DNA of 15,977 nucleotides, taken from positions 1-15,977 of the forward strand of contig JBGAIY010000152.1 of assembly GCA_044225205.1 (NCBI GenBank). The letters run 5' to 3'. Positions 1-8,009 of this stretch are shown here, in pieces. The DNA comes from JAEUJT01 sp044225205 (GTDB lineage: Bacteria; Myxococcota; Myxococcia; Myxococcales; Myxococcaceae). Each line of letters opens with the position of its first letter. Position 1 is the stretch's first letter. The position numbers and the translations under genes are program-made. The notes beneath the pieces were generated by a model that worked only from the letters and a program-made list of their open reading frames with translations, made no database searches and had not been told where the DNA came from.

Positions 1-1007
1 GACGCCCGCCCCGGCCCCACCCGCGCCCCCATTGGCGGCAATGACTCCCCGCAGGTCGATTCGCGGGGCGCTGATCAACACGGTGCCGCCGGCGCCGCCG
101 CCACCTCCAGCCCCGTGCCAGACGCAGGAGCGGCCGCCTTGGCCGCCGCCTCCTCCGGCCACGACTTGGCCGAGCGAGCCGACGGTGACACTGCCCAACG
201 AAAACAAGAGCACCGCGCCGCCTCCGGCGCCACCCCTGGCGGCCTCGCACGAGTCGACGCCCCCTGGCCCCCGGCGCTTCCTCCGACGAGTCGGAGCAGG
301 TTGGCGTCGTACGTGAGTGCGCCGGGCAACCCACCGACGACTTCGTTCGTCGCGCCGCCAACGCCTCCCGCCGCTCCGACGGTGGCGTGACCAGCACCGC
401 CGCCGCCGGAGTTCATGTGAATTTGAAGATTGCTGCGACCCGAACCGCCGGCGCCGGCCCCTTTGCCCGGAGCGGAACCCCCGGGCCCGGGTTCGACGAG
501 GTGGGCGCCGACATCGAGAATGCCGGAGACGGTGACGGAGTCACGACCGAGGAGCGCGAGCGGCCGCGTGCCGCGCACTCTGACCGTCACGCCCTCGCCG
601 ATGCGAACCTGCGCGGCGTGCAACACCAACACGGGGGGCCCATTGATCTGCGGCCAGACATCAAAAGGCATGCCCGTGGGAGGCGAATCGGTATCAACCA
701 CGCCGGTGAGCTCAACGAGTTCGTTGGTGAAGAAGCCAGCGTCGGCCACGAGCGGCGGTACGAGCGGCCTGACGGGAGCCACGCACTGGTTGGCCCGCGT
801 GCCAGAAACCAACGCGTACCGACGACCGGTCTCGGGGCAGCGCTCGTCACCAACAGAACAGTGACCGTCGGCTTCGCACCAGCCGTGCACGCCCTGACGG
901 TCGCATTGGGCATCGGCGGCGCAGGTGAACTCGCTTGGCAAGGGGGTGCAGCCCAGCAGCAGCACCCCGAAAGTGAGAACCAGTCGCAAAGCCCCTGAAT
1001 TGTACAC
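1..1007 (-). CDS. Gly-rich lipoprotein, left-truncated and probably frameshifted
   Basis: The N-terminus reads as a short lipoprotein signal ending in LLLGC (good lipobox), so the product should be lipid-anchored and exported. A Cys-rich motif follows (C..DAQC......WCE..GHCS....C.ETGRRY), a pattern familiar from myxobacterial lipoproteins. Next come a beta-rich stretch (about residues 110-165) and a long Gly-rich region. The start is GTG at 1007, with no clear Shine-Dalgarno sequence; TTG at 989 is an alternative. As sequenced, this frame hits a stop at 75-77 after about 50 residues of unrelated Arg/Ala/Pro-rich composition. The -1 frame instead continues the Gly-rich/hydrophobic pattern (GGAGGGAVLLFSLGSV, then AGGTVLISAPRIDLRG) with no stop to base 1. 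I therefore extend the gene to the window edge across a shift at one of two C5 runs (260-264 or 268-272 on the plus strand). Substrate or partner is unknown. It is divergent from the surface-protein operon at 1134. Confidence 0.7.
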
Positions 1008-1056
1008 GCCGATGCGGCCTTGCCCACCGCCGCGTTCGCGCCTCGGTGATGCGCCG

Positions 1057-1077
1057 ACGCCTCAGGTTTCGAGGCGT
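1057..1077. promoter_or_regulatory. Inverted repeat in divergent intergenic region
   Basis: ACGCCTC at 1057-1063 and GAGGCGT at 1071-1077 form a perfect 7-bp dyad around a 7-nt spacer. It lies in the 126-nt gap between two divergently transcribed lipoprotein genes. It could be an operator shared by both genes or a short hairpin in a 5' leader. No convincing -35/-10 pair was found beside it. Confidence 0.3.
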
Positions 1078-1133
1078 TCACTCGAAGAAAAACGCGGGCC
1101 TCGGCAGGCGCCGGGGTTGCACCAGGCCGGGGC

Positions 1134-2627
1134 ATGCGCCTTTCACTTGGAGTGGCACTGTCGACCGTGGTCTTCGCCGGGTGCCTCGAAGTCGCCGGAG
1201 GCTCGGAAAGCACTGACGCCGACGCCGGCCGTGCCGTCGCCCACGATGCCGGCTCGCTCGATGGGAGTGTCGTTGCCGATGCCGGCGTTGGCGGTGGGGG
1301 CGACGCCGACGCTGGAGGTCGTGACGCGGGCGGCTCCGACGCTGGGAGGGACGGGAGCCAGGACGCGGGCGGAACCGACGCCGGCAGCACCGACGCCGGC
1401 AAGCCTGACGCTGGGAGCCGCGACGCGGGCGGTCAGGGCGGGGGCGACGCCGGAGGGGGCGAGCGTGACGGGGGCCCTGGGGGTGGCGCCTCGGGTTCGG
1501 TACCGGGCTTCATCGCGAAACTCGCCGACAACACGGTCTACGAGATACCCGACAGCACCCCGACCGCCGTCTTCCCCGATTTTCCTGATCTGTTTGGCTC
1601 GCCCACGGCGGCGATTTACGCCTGGTCAGGGGGCGCGTACGACCCAAAGCGTCAGCACTACCTCGTGTGGGGTGGTGGTCACAATGACTACAACGGCAAC
1701 GAGGTCTACGCGTTTCCACTCTACGGTTCAGAAAGCCCGAAGTGGTTTCTGCTGACGAAGCCCTCACCTCCGACGATGGCGACCCCGACTTCTCCGTCGG
1801 TGGCGGAGAACCCCGACGGTACTCCGGCGTCGAATCACACCTATGCGCTTTTGCAGGTAGACCCCTTCGCCGACCGTCTCGTCTCGATGGGGCTGGGGTC
1901 GGTCTTCGGCTCGAACGGGGCCGAAGCTGATCAAATTCGGGCGCTCAACCTGGCCACCAACACGTGGGAACCCGCTTCGACCCACCCTTCGGTTTCGTTT
2001 GGCTGCGTCGGGTCAGCGACCGCGTTCGACCCGCTCACCAAGCGCATCTACCGCAAAGCCGGCAATTCTCGGCTGGGGCTCGACGTGTACGACGTCGCGA
2101 CCCGAACCCTCACCACGCTCTCTGACGACCTTTCGACCACGAGCATCGACTTCAACATCGACCTTGACCCTGAGCGAGGCGTCATGCTCGCCATTGGTGG
2201 TTACGACTCCAACGGCCCCACCAACAACGGCCACCAGCTCACGGTTTGGAAAACGAAGGCCGCCACGTCGACCTCGGTGCCTGCCGCTTCGTTGACGCCG
2301 GCGAATTTTCCGTCGGCCCTCCGCTCGACCAAGCTCGGGTTGGCCTTTCACCCACCGAGTGGCTCCTTTGTGGCGTACGCGAGCGACGGCACGCTCTTTC
2401 GCATCGTGCCGCCACCCGACCCGTTCTCACCAACGGGTTGGGTGTTCGAGCGGCTCAGCCCCCAAGGGCCGGCGCTCCCGGCCGACGGTGACCACGGCAC
2501 CTACTCACGTTGGCGCTGGGCGCCCTACCCCGACGACGCATCGAAGGGCGTGTTCGTCGTCATTCAAGCCGGAGCGGTGACCCCGTTTCCACCCACCAAC
2601 GTGTTCATTTTCAAGCCGGGGTTTTGA
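1134..2627 (+). CDS. Exported DAG-linker lipoprotein with Kelch/galactose-oxidase-like beta-propeller
   Basis: The 497-aa product starts with a hydrophobic signal ending VVFAGC (Cys17 as probable lipidated residue). Residues 28-118 are a disordered linker with twelve DAG triplets interspersed with Gly and Ser. From about residue 123 onward the sequence has the repetitive beta-strand character of a beta-propeller. It includes WGGGHNDYNGNEVYAF at residues 179-194, a blade signature seen in Kelch/galactose-oxidase-like proteins, and later similar blades (IRALNLATNTWEP, GLDVYDVATRTLTTL). No copper-ligand set of true galactose oxidase could be assigned, so a binding role is as likely as an enzymatic one. 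The protein is expected at the outer membrane or cell surface. The stop codon directly abuts the ATG of the next gene, implying co-translation. The ATG at 1134 has only a weak G-rich Shine-Dalgarno-like sequence. Confidence 0.75.
   Translation: MRLSLGVALSTVVFAGCLEVAGGSESTDADAGRAVAHDAGSLDGSVVADAGVGGGGDADAGGRDAGGSDAGRDGSQDAGGTDAGSTDAGKPDAGSRDAGGQGGGDAGGGERDGGPGGGASGSVPGFIAKLADNTVYEIPDSTPTAVFPDFPDLFGSPTAAIYAWSGGAYDPKRQHYLVWGGGHNDYNGNEVYAFPLYGSESPKWFLLTKPSPPTMATPTSPSVAENPDGTPASNHTYALLQVDPFADRLVSMGLGSVFGSNGAEADQIRALNLATNTWEPASTHPSVSFGCVGSATAFDPLTKRIYRKAGNSRLGLDVYDVATRTLTTLSDDLSTTSIDFNIDLDPERGVMLAIGGYDSNGPTNNGHQLTVWKTKAATSTSVPAASLTPANFPSALRSTKLGLAFHPPSGSFVAYASDGTLFRIVPPPDPFSPTGWVFERLSPQGPALPADGDHGTYSRWRWAPYPDDASKGVFVVIQAGAVTPFPPTNVFIFKPGF
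1215..1487 (+). repeat. DAG-rich low-complexity coding repeat
   Basis: This segment encodes residues 28-118 of the beta-propeller lipoprotein. It contains twelve DAG tripeptides at irregular 5-10 residue spacing, with Gly, Ser, Thr and Arg between them. At the DNA level it is an imperfect repeat of GACGCCGGC/GACGCGGGC words. It probably acts as a flexible spacer between the lipid anchor and the folded domain. Confidence 0.8.
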
Positions 2628-4835
2628 ATGCAGAGACCATTTTGGGTGGTGCTGGTGATCAGCTCGGCCTGTGGCGGAGTCGCCGGAGAGCTGGAGCGGG
2701 CTCGAAACGATGCGGGCTTCGTTCGCGATGCGGGGGTCGTTCGATTTGACGATGCTGGCTCAACGCCGGTCGACGCGGGTTCGACGCCGGTCGACGCGGG
2801 TTCGACGCCGGCCGACGCGGGGCTGACACCGGTCGACGCCGGGCGCGAACCATTCGACGGTGGTGCCCACGTTCAAGACGGCGGCTTTGTCGTCGACTTT
2901 CGGGTCTTCAGCACCGCGTCGTCACCGCAGACTTCAGTGCCCGTGACCCTGGGTCAGGTCTTCGCCAAGGGCGACGTGTTCGGCTCGCTGGGGGCGCACT
3001 TGTCGACAGGCGCAACCTTGCCGGTTCAGGTCGACCCCAAGGCCCGGTACCCAGACGGGTCGCTCAAGCACGCCATCGTCACCGTGGTCTTGCCTTCACT
3101 CTCGGCCAAGGCCGCCGAAACCGTCTCGCTCACGCGGGCGTCGGTCGCGACCGGTTCACCTGTTTCGCTCTCGACCCTGTTGGGAACCGCGTTCGACGCC
3201 ACCGTGCGCATCACGCAGTCGGGTCGCGTGTACACCGCGTCGGCGCGAAGCCTGCTCATGGCCAACCCGCCCGCGACGTGGCTCGAAGGGCCACTGGTCA
3301 CCGAATGGCGCGTGGGTGGCCCCATCTCCGACGCCAGTGGTGCCCACCCGCACCTCGCGGTCTATTTTCACGTGCGTTGCTACGCGGGTGCGCAGGCGGT
3401 GCGGGTCGACGCCGTCGTCGAAAACGGCTGGAGCTACGTCGACGGTGCCACCGACCAGACGTACGACGTGCAATTCGAGGTGGGCCAACAGACCCGCTCC
3501 TCGACGACGGGGCTCAAGCACTTCAGCCATGCCCGGTGGCACCAAGTGGAGTGGTGGGGCACCGCCGCGCCCGCGACGAACCCCCAGCAGAACCGGAGCT
3601 ATTTGACGAACACCAAGGCGGTGCCGCGATACCTGCCGTTGACGCCCACCGAAGCCCAACTGGCGAGCCTGACGACGTCGGTCGCCCCCATGACCAACGG
3701 AGATTTGGAAGACTACATGCCCACGGGAGGCCCTTCGTCGAGCATCGGGCCCTTGCCGGCATGGGCGACGGCCTGGGTCTTGTCTGAAGACGACCGGGCG
3801 CGGAGATCGACGCTGGCGAACGCCGATGCGGGCGGAGCGTATTCGATTCATTTTCGAAACGAACGGTCGGGAGAGCCGAGTTCAGGCTGGCCCGTGTCGA
3901 TTGCCGACCACCCGAACGCCGGTACGAACGGCGACTTTCCGTCGAGTTCGACGACGACACCGTTGACCGCCGACACCGCGCATCAGCCCTCGGTGGCGTA
4001 CCTCGCGTATCTCATCACCGGCGACCTCTTCTACCTCGAGGAACTGCAGTTCTGGGTTCACTGGAACTGGCTCAACGGCAACGAAATCTCCGTCAATTGC
4101 CGGCAGCGAGAGGCGGGGCTCGTCAACTGCCACCAAGAACGAGGGCAAGCGTGGGCGTTGCGAGAATTGGGTCGAGCCGCGTGGGTGACGCCCGACGCAC
4201 ACCCGCTCAAGGCGCTCTACCTCGCGGCGCTCGACGCCAACCGGCGGTGGTATGCGAGTACCTATTTGCCGGGCGGGTCGAGCCACAATGTGTTCGGCGC
4301 CATCGACCGAGGTCTGCTCGGCACCGAGAGCGGCCGGCAAGAAACCAAAACGTGGATGGACGACTTCTTCACCTGGGCGGTGGGGCACTTGCTGGAACTC
4401 GGCTTCAGCGACTGGCGACCGCTGCTCGACTTCAAATCGGCGTTCGTGCTGGGCCGGCTCACGGGCAATGACTTCTGCTACATCATGGCTGGCAACGACA
4501 CGATTTCACTGGCGACGGCCGCGACGGCACCGTGGCGAACCAGCTGGGCGGCCGTCTACCAAGCCACCTTCGCACCTGAACTGACGACCGCGCCCTGCGG
4601 CAGCCAAGCCATGGCCAACGCGTTGTCGGCCGCGAATGGGGCGACCTACCGCGCGGGCGAGATCTTCAACTACGCCTCGATGGCGGGGTCGCGCCTGGCC
4701 ATCATGCATTCGGCGACGGCGGTTCTCGTCGACCAGGGCGTGCCGGGTGCCGACGCCGCTTGGAGCCGAGTGAGAGGGTCGACGGTCTTGCCCGACTGGT
4801 CGGAGTACCAGAACTTCGCGCTCCAGCCGCGGTGA
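2628..4835 (+). CDS. Lipoprotein resembling RIFT-barrel / exo-rhamnogalacturonan-lyase-like proteins
   Basis: The 735-aa product begins with a short hydrophobic signal ending VISSAC (Cys15 probable lipid anchor; the lipobox is imperfect). A DAG-type linker (residues 20-86) includes four tandem heptads. From residue 88, the segment DFRVFSTA...VPVTLGQVFAKGDVF followed by PDGSLKH (142-148) matches the layout of the RIFT-barrel N-domain of PcRGLX/YetA-like proteins, where a bound sugar acid is cleaved. The region from about residue 450 (HQPSVAYLAYLITGDLFYLEELQFW, then RGQAWALRELGRAA) is helical and Trp/Tyr-rich, like the alpha/alpha-toroid part of polysaccharide lyases. Catalytic residues were not identified, so polysaccharide lyase activity is an inference. 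The ATG immediately follows the TGA of the beta-propeller gene (zero spacing), so translation is probably coupled. The likely site of action is the cell surface. Confidence 0.65.
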   Translation: MQRPFWVVLVISSACGGVAGELERARNDAGFVRDAGVVRFDDAGSTPVDAGSTPVDAGSTPADAGLTPVDAGREPFDGGAHVQDGGFVVDFRVFSTASSPQTSVPVTLGQVFAKGDVFGSLGAHLSTGATLPVQVDPKARYPDGSLKHAIVTVVLPSLSAKAAETVSLTRASVATGSPVSLSTLLGTAFDATVRITQSGRVYTASARSLLMANPPATWLEGPLVTEWRVGGPISDASGAHPHLAVYFHVRCYAGAQAVRVDAVVENGWSYVDGATDQTYDVQFEVGQQTRSSTTGLKHFSHARWHQVEWWGTAAPATNPQQNRSYLTNTKAVPRYLPLTPTEAQLASLTTSVAPMTNGDLEDYMPTGGPSSSIGPLPAWATAWVLSEDDRARRSTLANADAGGAYSIHFRNERSGEPSSGWPVSIADHPNAGTNGDFPSSSTTTPLTADTAHQPSVAYLAYLITGDLFYLEELQFWVHWNWLNGNEISVNCRQREAGLVNCHQERGQAWALRELGRAAWVTPDAHPLKALYLAALDANRRWYASTYLPGGSSHNVFGAIDRGLLGTESGRQETKTWMDDFFTWAVGHLLELGFSDWRPLLDFKSAFVLGRLTGNDFCYIMAGNDTISLATAATAPWRTSWAAVYQATFAPELTTAPCGSQAMANALSAANGATYRAGEIFNYASMAGSRLAIMHSATAVLVDQGVPGADAAWSRVRGSTVLPDWSEYQNFALQPR
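2760..2843 (+). repeat. 21-bp tandem repeat, four copies (STPVDAG heptads)
   Basis: Four in-frame 21-bp units encode STPVDAG, STPVDAG, STPADAG and LTPVDAG. The first two units differ by only one or two bases, so the array may change copy number by slippage without breaking the frame. It lies in the linker between lipid anchor and RIFT-barrel-like domain. Confidence 0.85.
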
Positions 4836-4881
4836 CACCTGCTGCGCGCGCGCCTCGGGTGAGACGTCGAGGCCGCAGGTG
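4836..4881 (+). terminator. Composite imperfect hairpin just after the RIFT-barrel gene
   Basis: CACCTGC (4836-4842) pairs with GCAGGTG (4875-4881). Nested inside, GCCTCG (4852-4857) pairs with CGAGGC (4868-4873). The structure starts on the base after the stop codon. There is no U-tract, so it may be an attenuator or RNA-processing element rather than a classical intrinsic terminator. Confidence 0.35.
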
Positions 4882-4940
4882 GGTACGGCCGGGGGCCGCG
4901 CAAGCTTCGACAACACGGCCGATCGAAGTCGGTACGGCCG
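4882..4940. repeat. 10-bp direct repeat GGTACGGCCG, two copies
   Basis: GGTACGGCCG occurs at 4882-4891 and 4931-4940, a 49-bp offset. Between them lies a dyad, CTTCGA (4905-4910) and TCGAAG (4923-4928). All of this sits in the 122-nt gap upstream of the LamG-domain gene. It could be regulatory or a chance pattern in GC-rich DNA. Confidence 0.3.
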
Positions 4941-4957
4941 CTGCAATCCCCCACCTC

Positions 4958-7003
4958 ATGAATGGCGATACCAAACGGTTGTTGATGGGAGCGCTCTGTT
5001 TCACCTTGAGCTGTGCACAGACGCACGCACCAGACGAGGGGCCTCGAGAGCGCACCTATTCCCTCACGGTCTCAGGCACCTCGGCGAGGTGGGCCGTCGG
5101 CCAGAGCGCGCAACTGCAGGCGGCGTTGGTCGACAGCAACGGGGCACCCTTCGTCGGCCTGATGACGATGGCGTGGTCGAGTTCAAACCCGGCCGTCGTC
5201 AGCGTCACCGAGAGTGGCAGGCTGACCGCTTTGGCCGTGGGGGCCGCGACCATTACCGCGCGGGCGACTCAGCTCGACACGGGCGCCGTCGCGAGCGCGA
5301 CCATTGCGGCCGTGGTGACCGCGAGCGCCGACACCGAGCCACCGTCAATGCCACAAGCCGTGACGGCCACGAGCCCCAGCGGCAGCACCGTTCGGCTCGA
5401 ATGGGTGGCCTCGACCGACAACGTCGCCGTCACCACCTACTTCATTGACCGCGACGGCCACCGAGTCGGCACGACGTCGACGAACAGTTATGCCGACACA
5501 GGGCTTCAGCCCGCGACCTCGTATGGCTACTCCGTCAGCGCCGCCGACGCCGCGGGCAACGTGAGCGCGCCGAGCCCGGTGGTTCAAGTCACGACCCTCG
5601 CGGTGGCTCCGCCGCCGAGCGGCCTCGTCGCCGCGTTTGGCCTCAACGAAGGCGGGGGCAACGTGGTGAATGACGGCAGCGGGCACGGCCATCACGGCAC
5701 GATGCAAGGGGCTCAGTGGGGCCCAGGGGTCAACGGCGGCGCGCTGGTGTTCGCCAACACCGGCCTCGTGTCGATGGGAGATGTCACCGAACTCGACAGG
5801 CTCGGTGCCTTGACCGTTTCAGCCTGGGTCAAGACCAGCTCGACTCCCGAAAAGCACGCGGTCGATAAATCGCACTGCGACGGCAGCGGTGTTTTCGAAT
5901 TCGGCACGGGCTTTTTCACGCCGGGTCGCGCGACCTTCCTCGTCTACAGTGCGAGCGGCAACCCTTCGTACGCGTACGTCGAAAGCGCGGCGAGCGTGGC
6001 CGACGGGGCGTGGCACTTTCTGGCCGCCACGTTCGACGGCGACAACTTGCGCATCTTTGTCGACGGCGTGCTCTCGGCGACTTCGGCAGCTCACCTGGCG
6101 CTCGCCTCGACCTCAGACGCGTTCGAACTCGGTGGGCATTGCAATGGGCATTCATACCCATGGGTCGGCGCACTCGACGACGTTCGCCTGTACTCCCGGG
6201 CCTTGAGTCTCGCGGAGGTACAGGCAGACCAGGCCACGCCGCTCGGCGGTGAACCTGTCGGTGGCGGGGCTGGCGGTGGCGGTGGCAGCGGCGGTGGCGG
6301 GGCTGGCGGCGGGGGCGGCAGCGACGGCGGGGCTGGTGGTGGCGGCGGCAGTTTCGACTTCTTCACGACCTTCGCCGTCGACGAAAACCCGATTTCAGAG
6401 GGGGGCGCCTGGCAGCACCTCGCGACAGCATGGCAGCAGGTTCGAACGCAGGGAGGCCACGCTGGGCCGACGGTGAACAGCGCGGGGGGCGCGAGTTCAG
6501 GGCCGCCGTTCGATGATTCGTACGCGCACCTCAGCGGCTTTGCAGCCGATCAAGAGGTCGAGGTCACCATTTACAAAGGCGACGCCACCGCCGGAGAAGC
6601 GGAAATTCTGCTTCGGGTGACCGACACGGCCTCATCGGTGCGGTGCTACGAATTGCTCTACAACATTCAAGGCTCTGCGGAGATCGTTCGTTGGAACGGC
6701 CCACTCAACGACTTCGAAGAGAACCCCGCCGGCACGACCGTCTACCCTTCGCCGCCCGGGGCGGTGAACGGAGACAAACTGCGGGGCCGCATCGTGGGGA
6801 ACGTGATTGAGTTCTGGTTCGTGCCTTCGACGGGGCCGCAGGCGGGCGTGCCTCACCTGTTGGCGACACTCGACGATCAGTCGTCGCGTCGGGTGACTTC
6901 AGGGCAGCCGGGCATGGCGTTCTTTCAACGCGCCAATTCTGGTGAACCCGCGGGGTCGCTCGACTACGGCTTCGCCGACTACGCCGCGCGCTCGCTGCCC
7001 TGA
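4958..7003 (+). CDS. Multidomain exported protein: Big2-like, FN3, LamG, Gly linker, beta-rich C-domain
   Basis: I chose ATG 4958 because it gives a signal-like N-terminus (KRLLMGALCFTLSC, probable lipoprotein, Cys19, imperfect lipobox). The frame is open back to 4760, but that stretch is Arg/Pro-rich and overlaps the previous gene; ATG 4985 is a shorter alternative. The 681-aa product has a Big2-like Ig domain (about 30-118, WSSSNPAVVSV and GAATITA), an FN3 domain (127-213, starting EPPSMP, with SYGYSVSAADAAGNVS), and a LamG/concanavalin-like domain (about 223-425, ALTVSAWVKTSS, DGAWHFLAATFDG and FVDGVLSA). A Gly-rich linker (435-465) and a second beta-rich domain (466-681, starting FDFFTTFAVDENPISEGGAW) follow. 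The family context suggests carbohydrate binding or adhesion. It runs in the same direction as the beta-propeller and RIFT-barrel genes and is probably in the same functional set. It converges with the minus-strand gene ending at 7015. Confidence 0.75.
   Translation: MNGDTKRLLMGALCFTLSCAQTHAPDEGPRERTYSLTVSGTSARWAVGQSAQLQAALVDSNGAPFVGLMTMAWSSSNPAVVSVTESGRLTALAVGAATITARATQLDTGAVASATIAAVVTASADTEPPSMPQAVTATSPSGSTVRLEWVASTDNVAVTTYFIDRDGHRVGTTSTNSYADTGLQPATSYGYSVSAADAAGNVSAPSPVVQVTTLAVAPPPSGLVAAFGLNEGGGNVVNDGSGHGHHGTMQGAQWGPGVNGGALVFANTGLVSMGDVTELDRLGALTVSAWVKTSSTPEKHAVDKSHCDGSGVFEFGTGFFTPGRATFLVYSASGNPSYAYVESAASVADGAWHFLAATFDGDNLRIFVDGVLSATSAAHLALASTSDAFELGGHCNGHSYPWVGALDDVRLYSRALSLAEVQADQATPLGGEPVGGGAGGGGGSGGGGAGGGGGSDGGAGGGGGSFDFFTTFAVDENPISEGGAWQHLATAWQQVRTQGGHAGPTVNSAGGASSGPPFDDSYAHLSGFAADQEVEVTIYKGDATAGEAEILLRVTDTASSVRCYELLYNIQGSAEIVRWNGPLNDFEENPAGTTVYPSPPGAVNGDKLRGRIVGNVIEFWFVPSTGPQAGVPHLLATLDDQSSRRVTSGQPGMAFFQRANSGEPAGSLDYGFADYAARSLP
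6260..6352 (+). repeat. Gly-rich linker repeat (GGGAGGGGGS-type, three units)
   Basis: About 93 bp encode three near-copies of a 10-11 residue unit of Gly with single Ala, Ser and Asp residues. They join the LamG domain to the C-terminal domain. The DNA is an imperfect GGTGGC repeat and could be prone to slippage. Confidence 0.8.
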
Positions 7004-7014
7004 CGAATTCGAGT

Positions 7015-7962
7015 TCAAGGGCGGCGCGCGAACCAAACGACCGCGTGGTTGCCCGTGGCACTTTGAGACAGGGCCCGAAAACCAACATCGAGCCCTTGGG
7101 CTCGCAACAGGGGGGCGACCTGTTGTTCGATGAACGTCTGGTAGTGCCGTGCGTCGTCTGGGCGCATCGGGGTGTGAAACTCACCCACCCGAGAACGCGT
7201 GCGCGCTCTGACCGCGTCTGCCGCCGACAACAGCGCCGCGGCGTGGGCCCGGGTCGCGGCTTCGGCGGCCGCGCGGTGTTCGGGCTTCAGGCGGGCCGGG
7301 TCGACTCGGTAGTCGAGTGACACCTCGGTACCCTCGCCCACCCGATTCACCGTCTTGGCCCAGTGCCATTCAATGCCAGCGGTGGCAGAGGCCCTTCGGT
7401 CGCGCAGCACGGCGTCGGCGACGGCGCCGGCCGCTTCGGGCGTTGCCCTCCGCAAGCGAAGGGTGCCGGTGAGCCAACCGCTGTGCGCCACCGACGAGAG
7501 CACATTCGACCTGATGCTGTGCGCGAAGGCAGCCGGCGTGACGACCGGGCGAGACCACGCCGCCGGACGGGCAGCCGAAGCAGCTGCCGGTGGCACCACC
7601 GGCTTGCTGGCGGGAGCGAGCCGACGGGCATTTTCGAGGGCCGCCTCGAACTCGGCGCGGGGTTCGACCCGGCGCGGGTGGCGAAACAGGTCGACCGCTT
7701 TGGTCGCGAGGCCGAACCCCGCCAGCACCTGGTCGTGCTCGTGGGTCGTGATCATCTCACGCTCAGCGCTCTCGATGTGCAGCGCCCGAAAGGGGCGAGC
7801 CCCGCCGATGTCGACGAAGAGCCGTTTCGCCGCGGCCAAGCCGGTGTCGACCCCCAACGAGCGCGTCAGCAGCGTCTGAGCGAGTTCGACTTTGAGGTGC
7901 ACCTTGGCCGCGGCAGCAGGAGCCACCGATGCAGCCACACCCAGCCGAACCGGCAGCCCCAT
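7015..7962 (-). CDS. Unrecognised protein downstream of a GST-like gene
   Basis: This is a 315-aa reading frame with coding-like composition. I do not recognise a family. The N-terminus (MGLPVRLGVAASVAPAAAAK) is weakly signal-like. Residues about 20-115 are mixed alpha/beta (RLFVDIGGARPFRALHI). An Ala/Pro linker follows (about 115-145). The C-terminal half is amphipathic and helical (EHRAAAEAATRAHAAALLSA), ending in FRALSQSATGNHAVVWFARRP. The start is uncertain: the frame stays open to 8448, but that part is the antisense-register shadow of the GST-like gene, and 7962 is the first ATG after that gene ends. No Shine-Dalgarno sequence is evident. It is 47 nt downstream of the GST-like gene on the same strand, so they are probably co-transcribed. 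Confidence 0.55.
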   Translation of the reverse strand: MGLPVRLGVAASVAPAAAAKVHLKVELAQTLLTRSLGVDTGLAAAKRLFVDIGGARPFRALHIESAEREMITTHEHDQVLAGFGLATKAVDLFRHPRRVEPRAEFEAALENARRLAPASKPVVPPAAASAARPAAWSRPVVTPAAFAHSIRSNVLSSVAHSGWLTGTLRLRRATPEAAGAVADAVLRDRRASATAGIEWHWAKTVNRVGEGTEVSLDYRVDPARLKPEHRAAAEAATRAHAAALLSAADAVRARTRSRVGEFHTPMRPDDARHYQTFIEQQVAPLLRAQGLDVGFRALSQSATGNHAVVWFARRP

Positions 7963-8009
7963 GCGGCGTTCATCGCACTCGGTGAGGCCGGAGCGCAAGC
8001 CCGCGGCCG

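Noticed and set aside
387..998. 203-aa plus-strand open frame opposite the Gly-rich lipoprotein
   Set aside because: It is antisense to a gene with a signal peptide and Cys-rich motif; its composition is that of a GC-rich shadow frame.
4760..4957. N-terminal extension of the LamG protein upstream of ATG 4958
   Set aside because: It overlaps the end of the RIFT-barrel gene, is Arg/Pro-rich and would bury the signal peptide inside the protein.
6260..6352. Gly-rich repeat as a mobile or CRISPR-like repeat
   Set aside because: It is an in-frame protein linker with low-complexity codons, not regularly spaced repeats with unique spacers.
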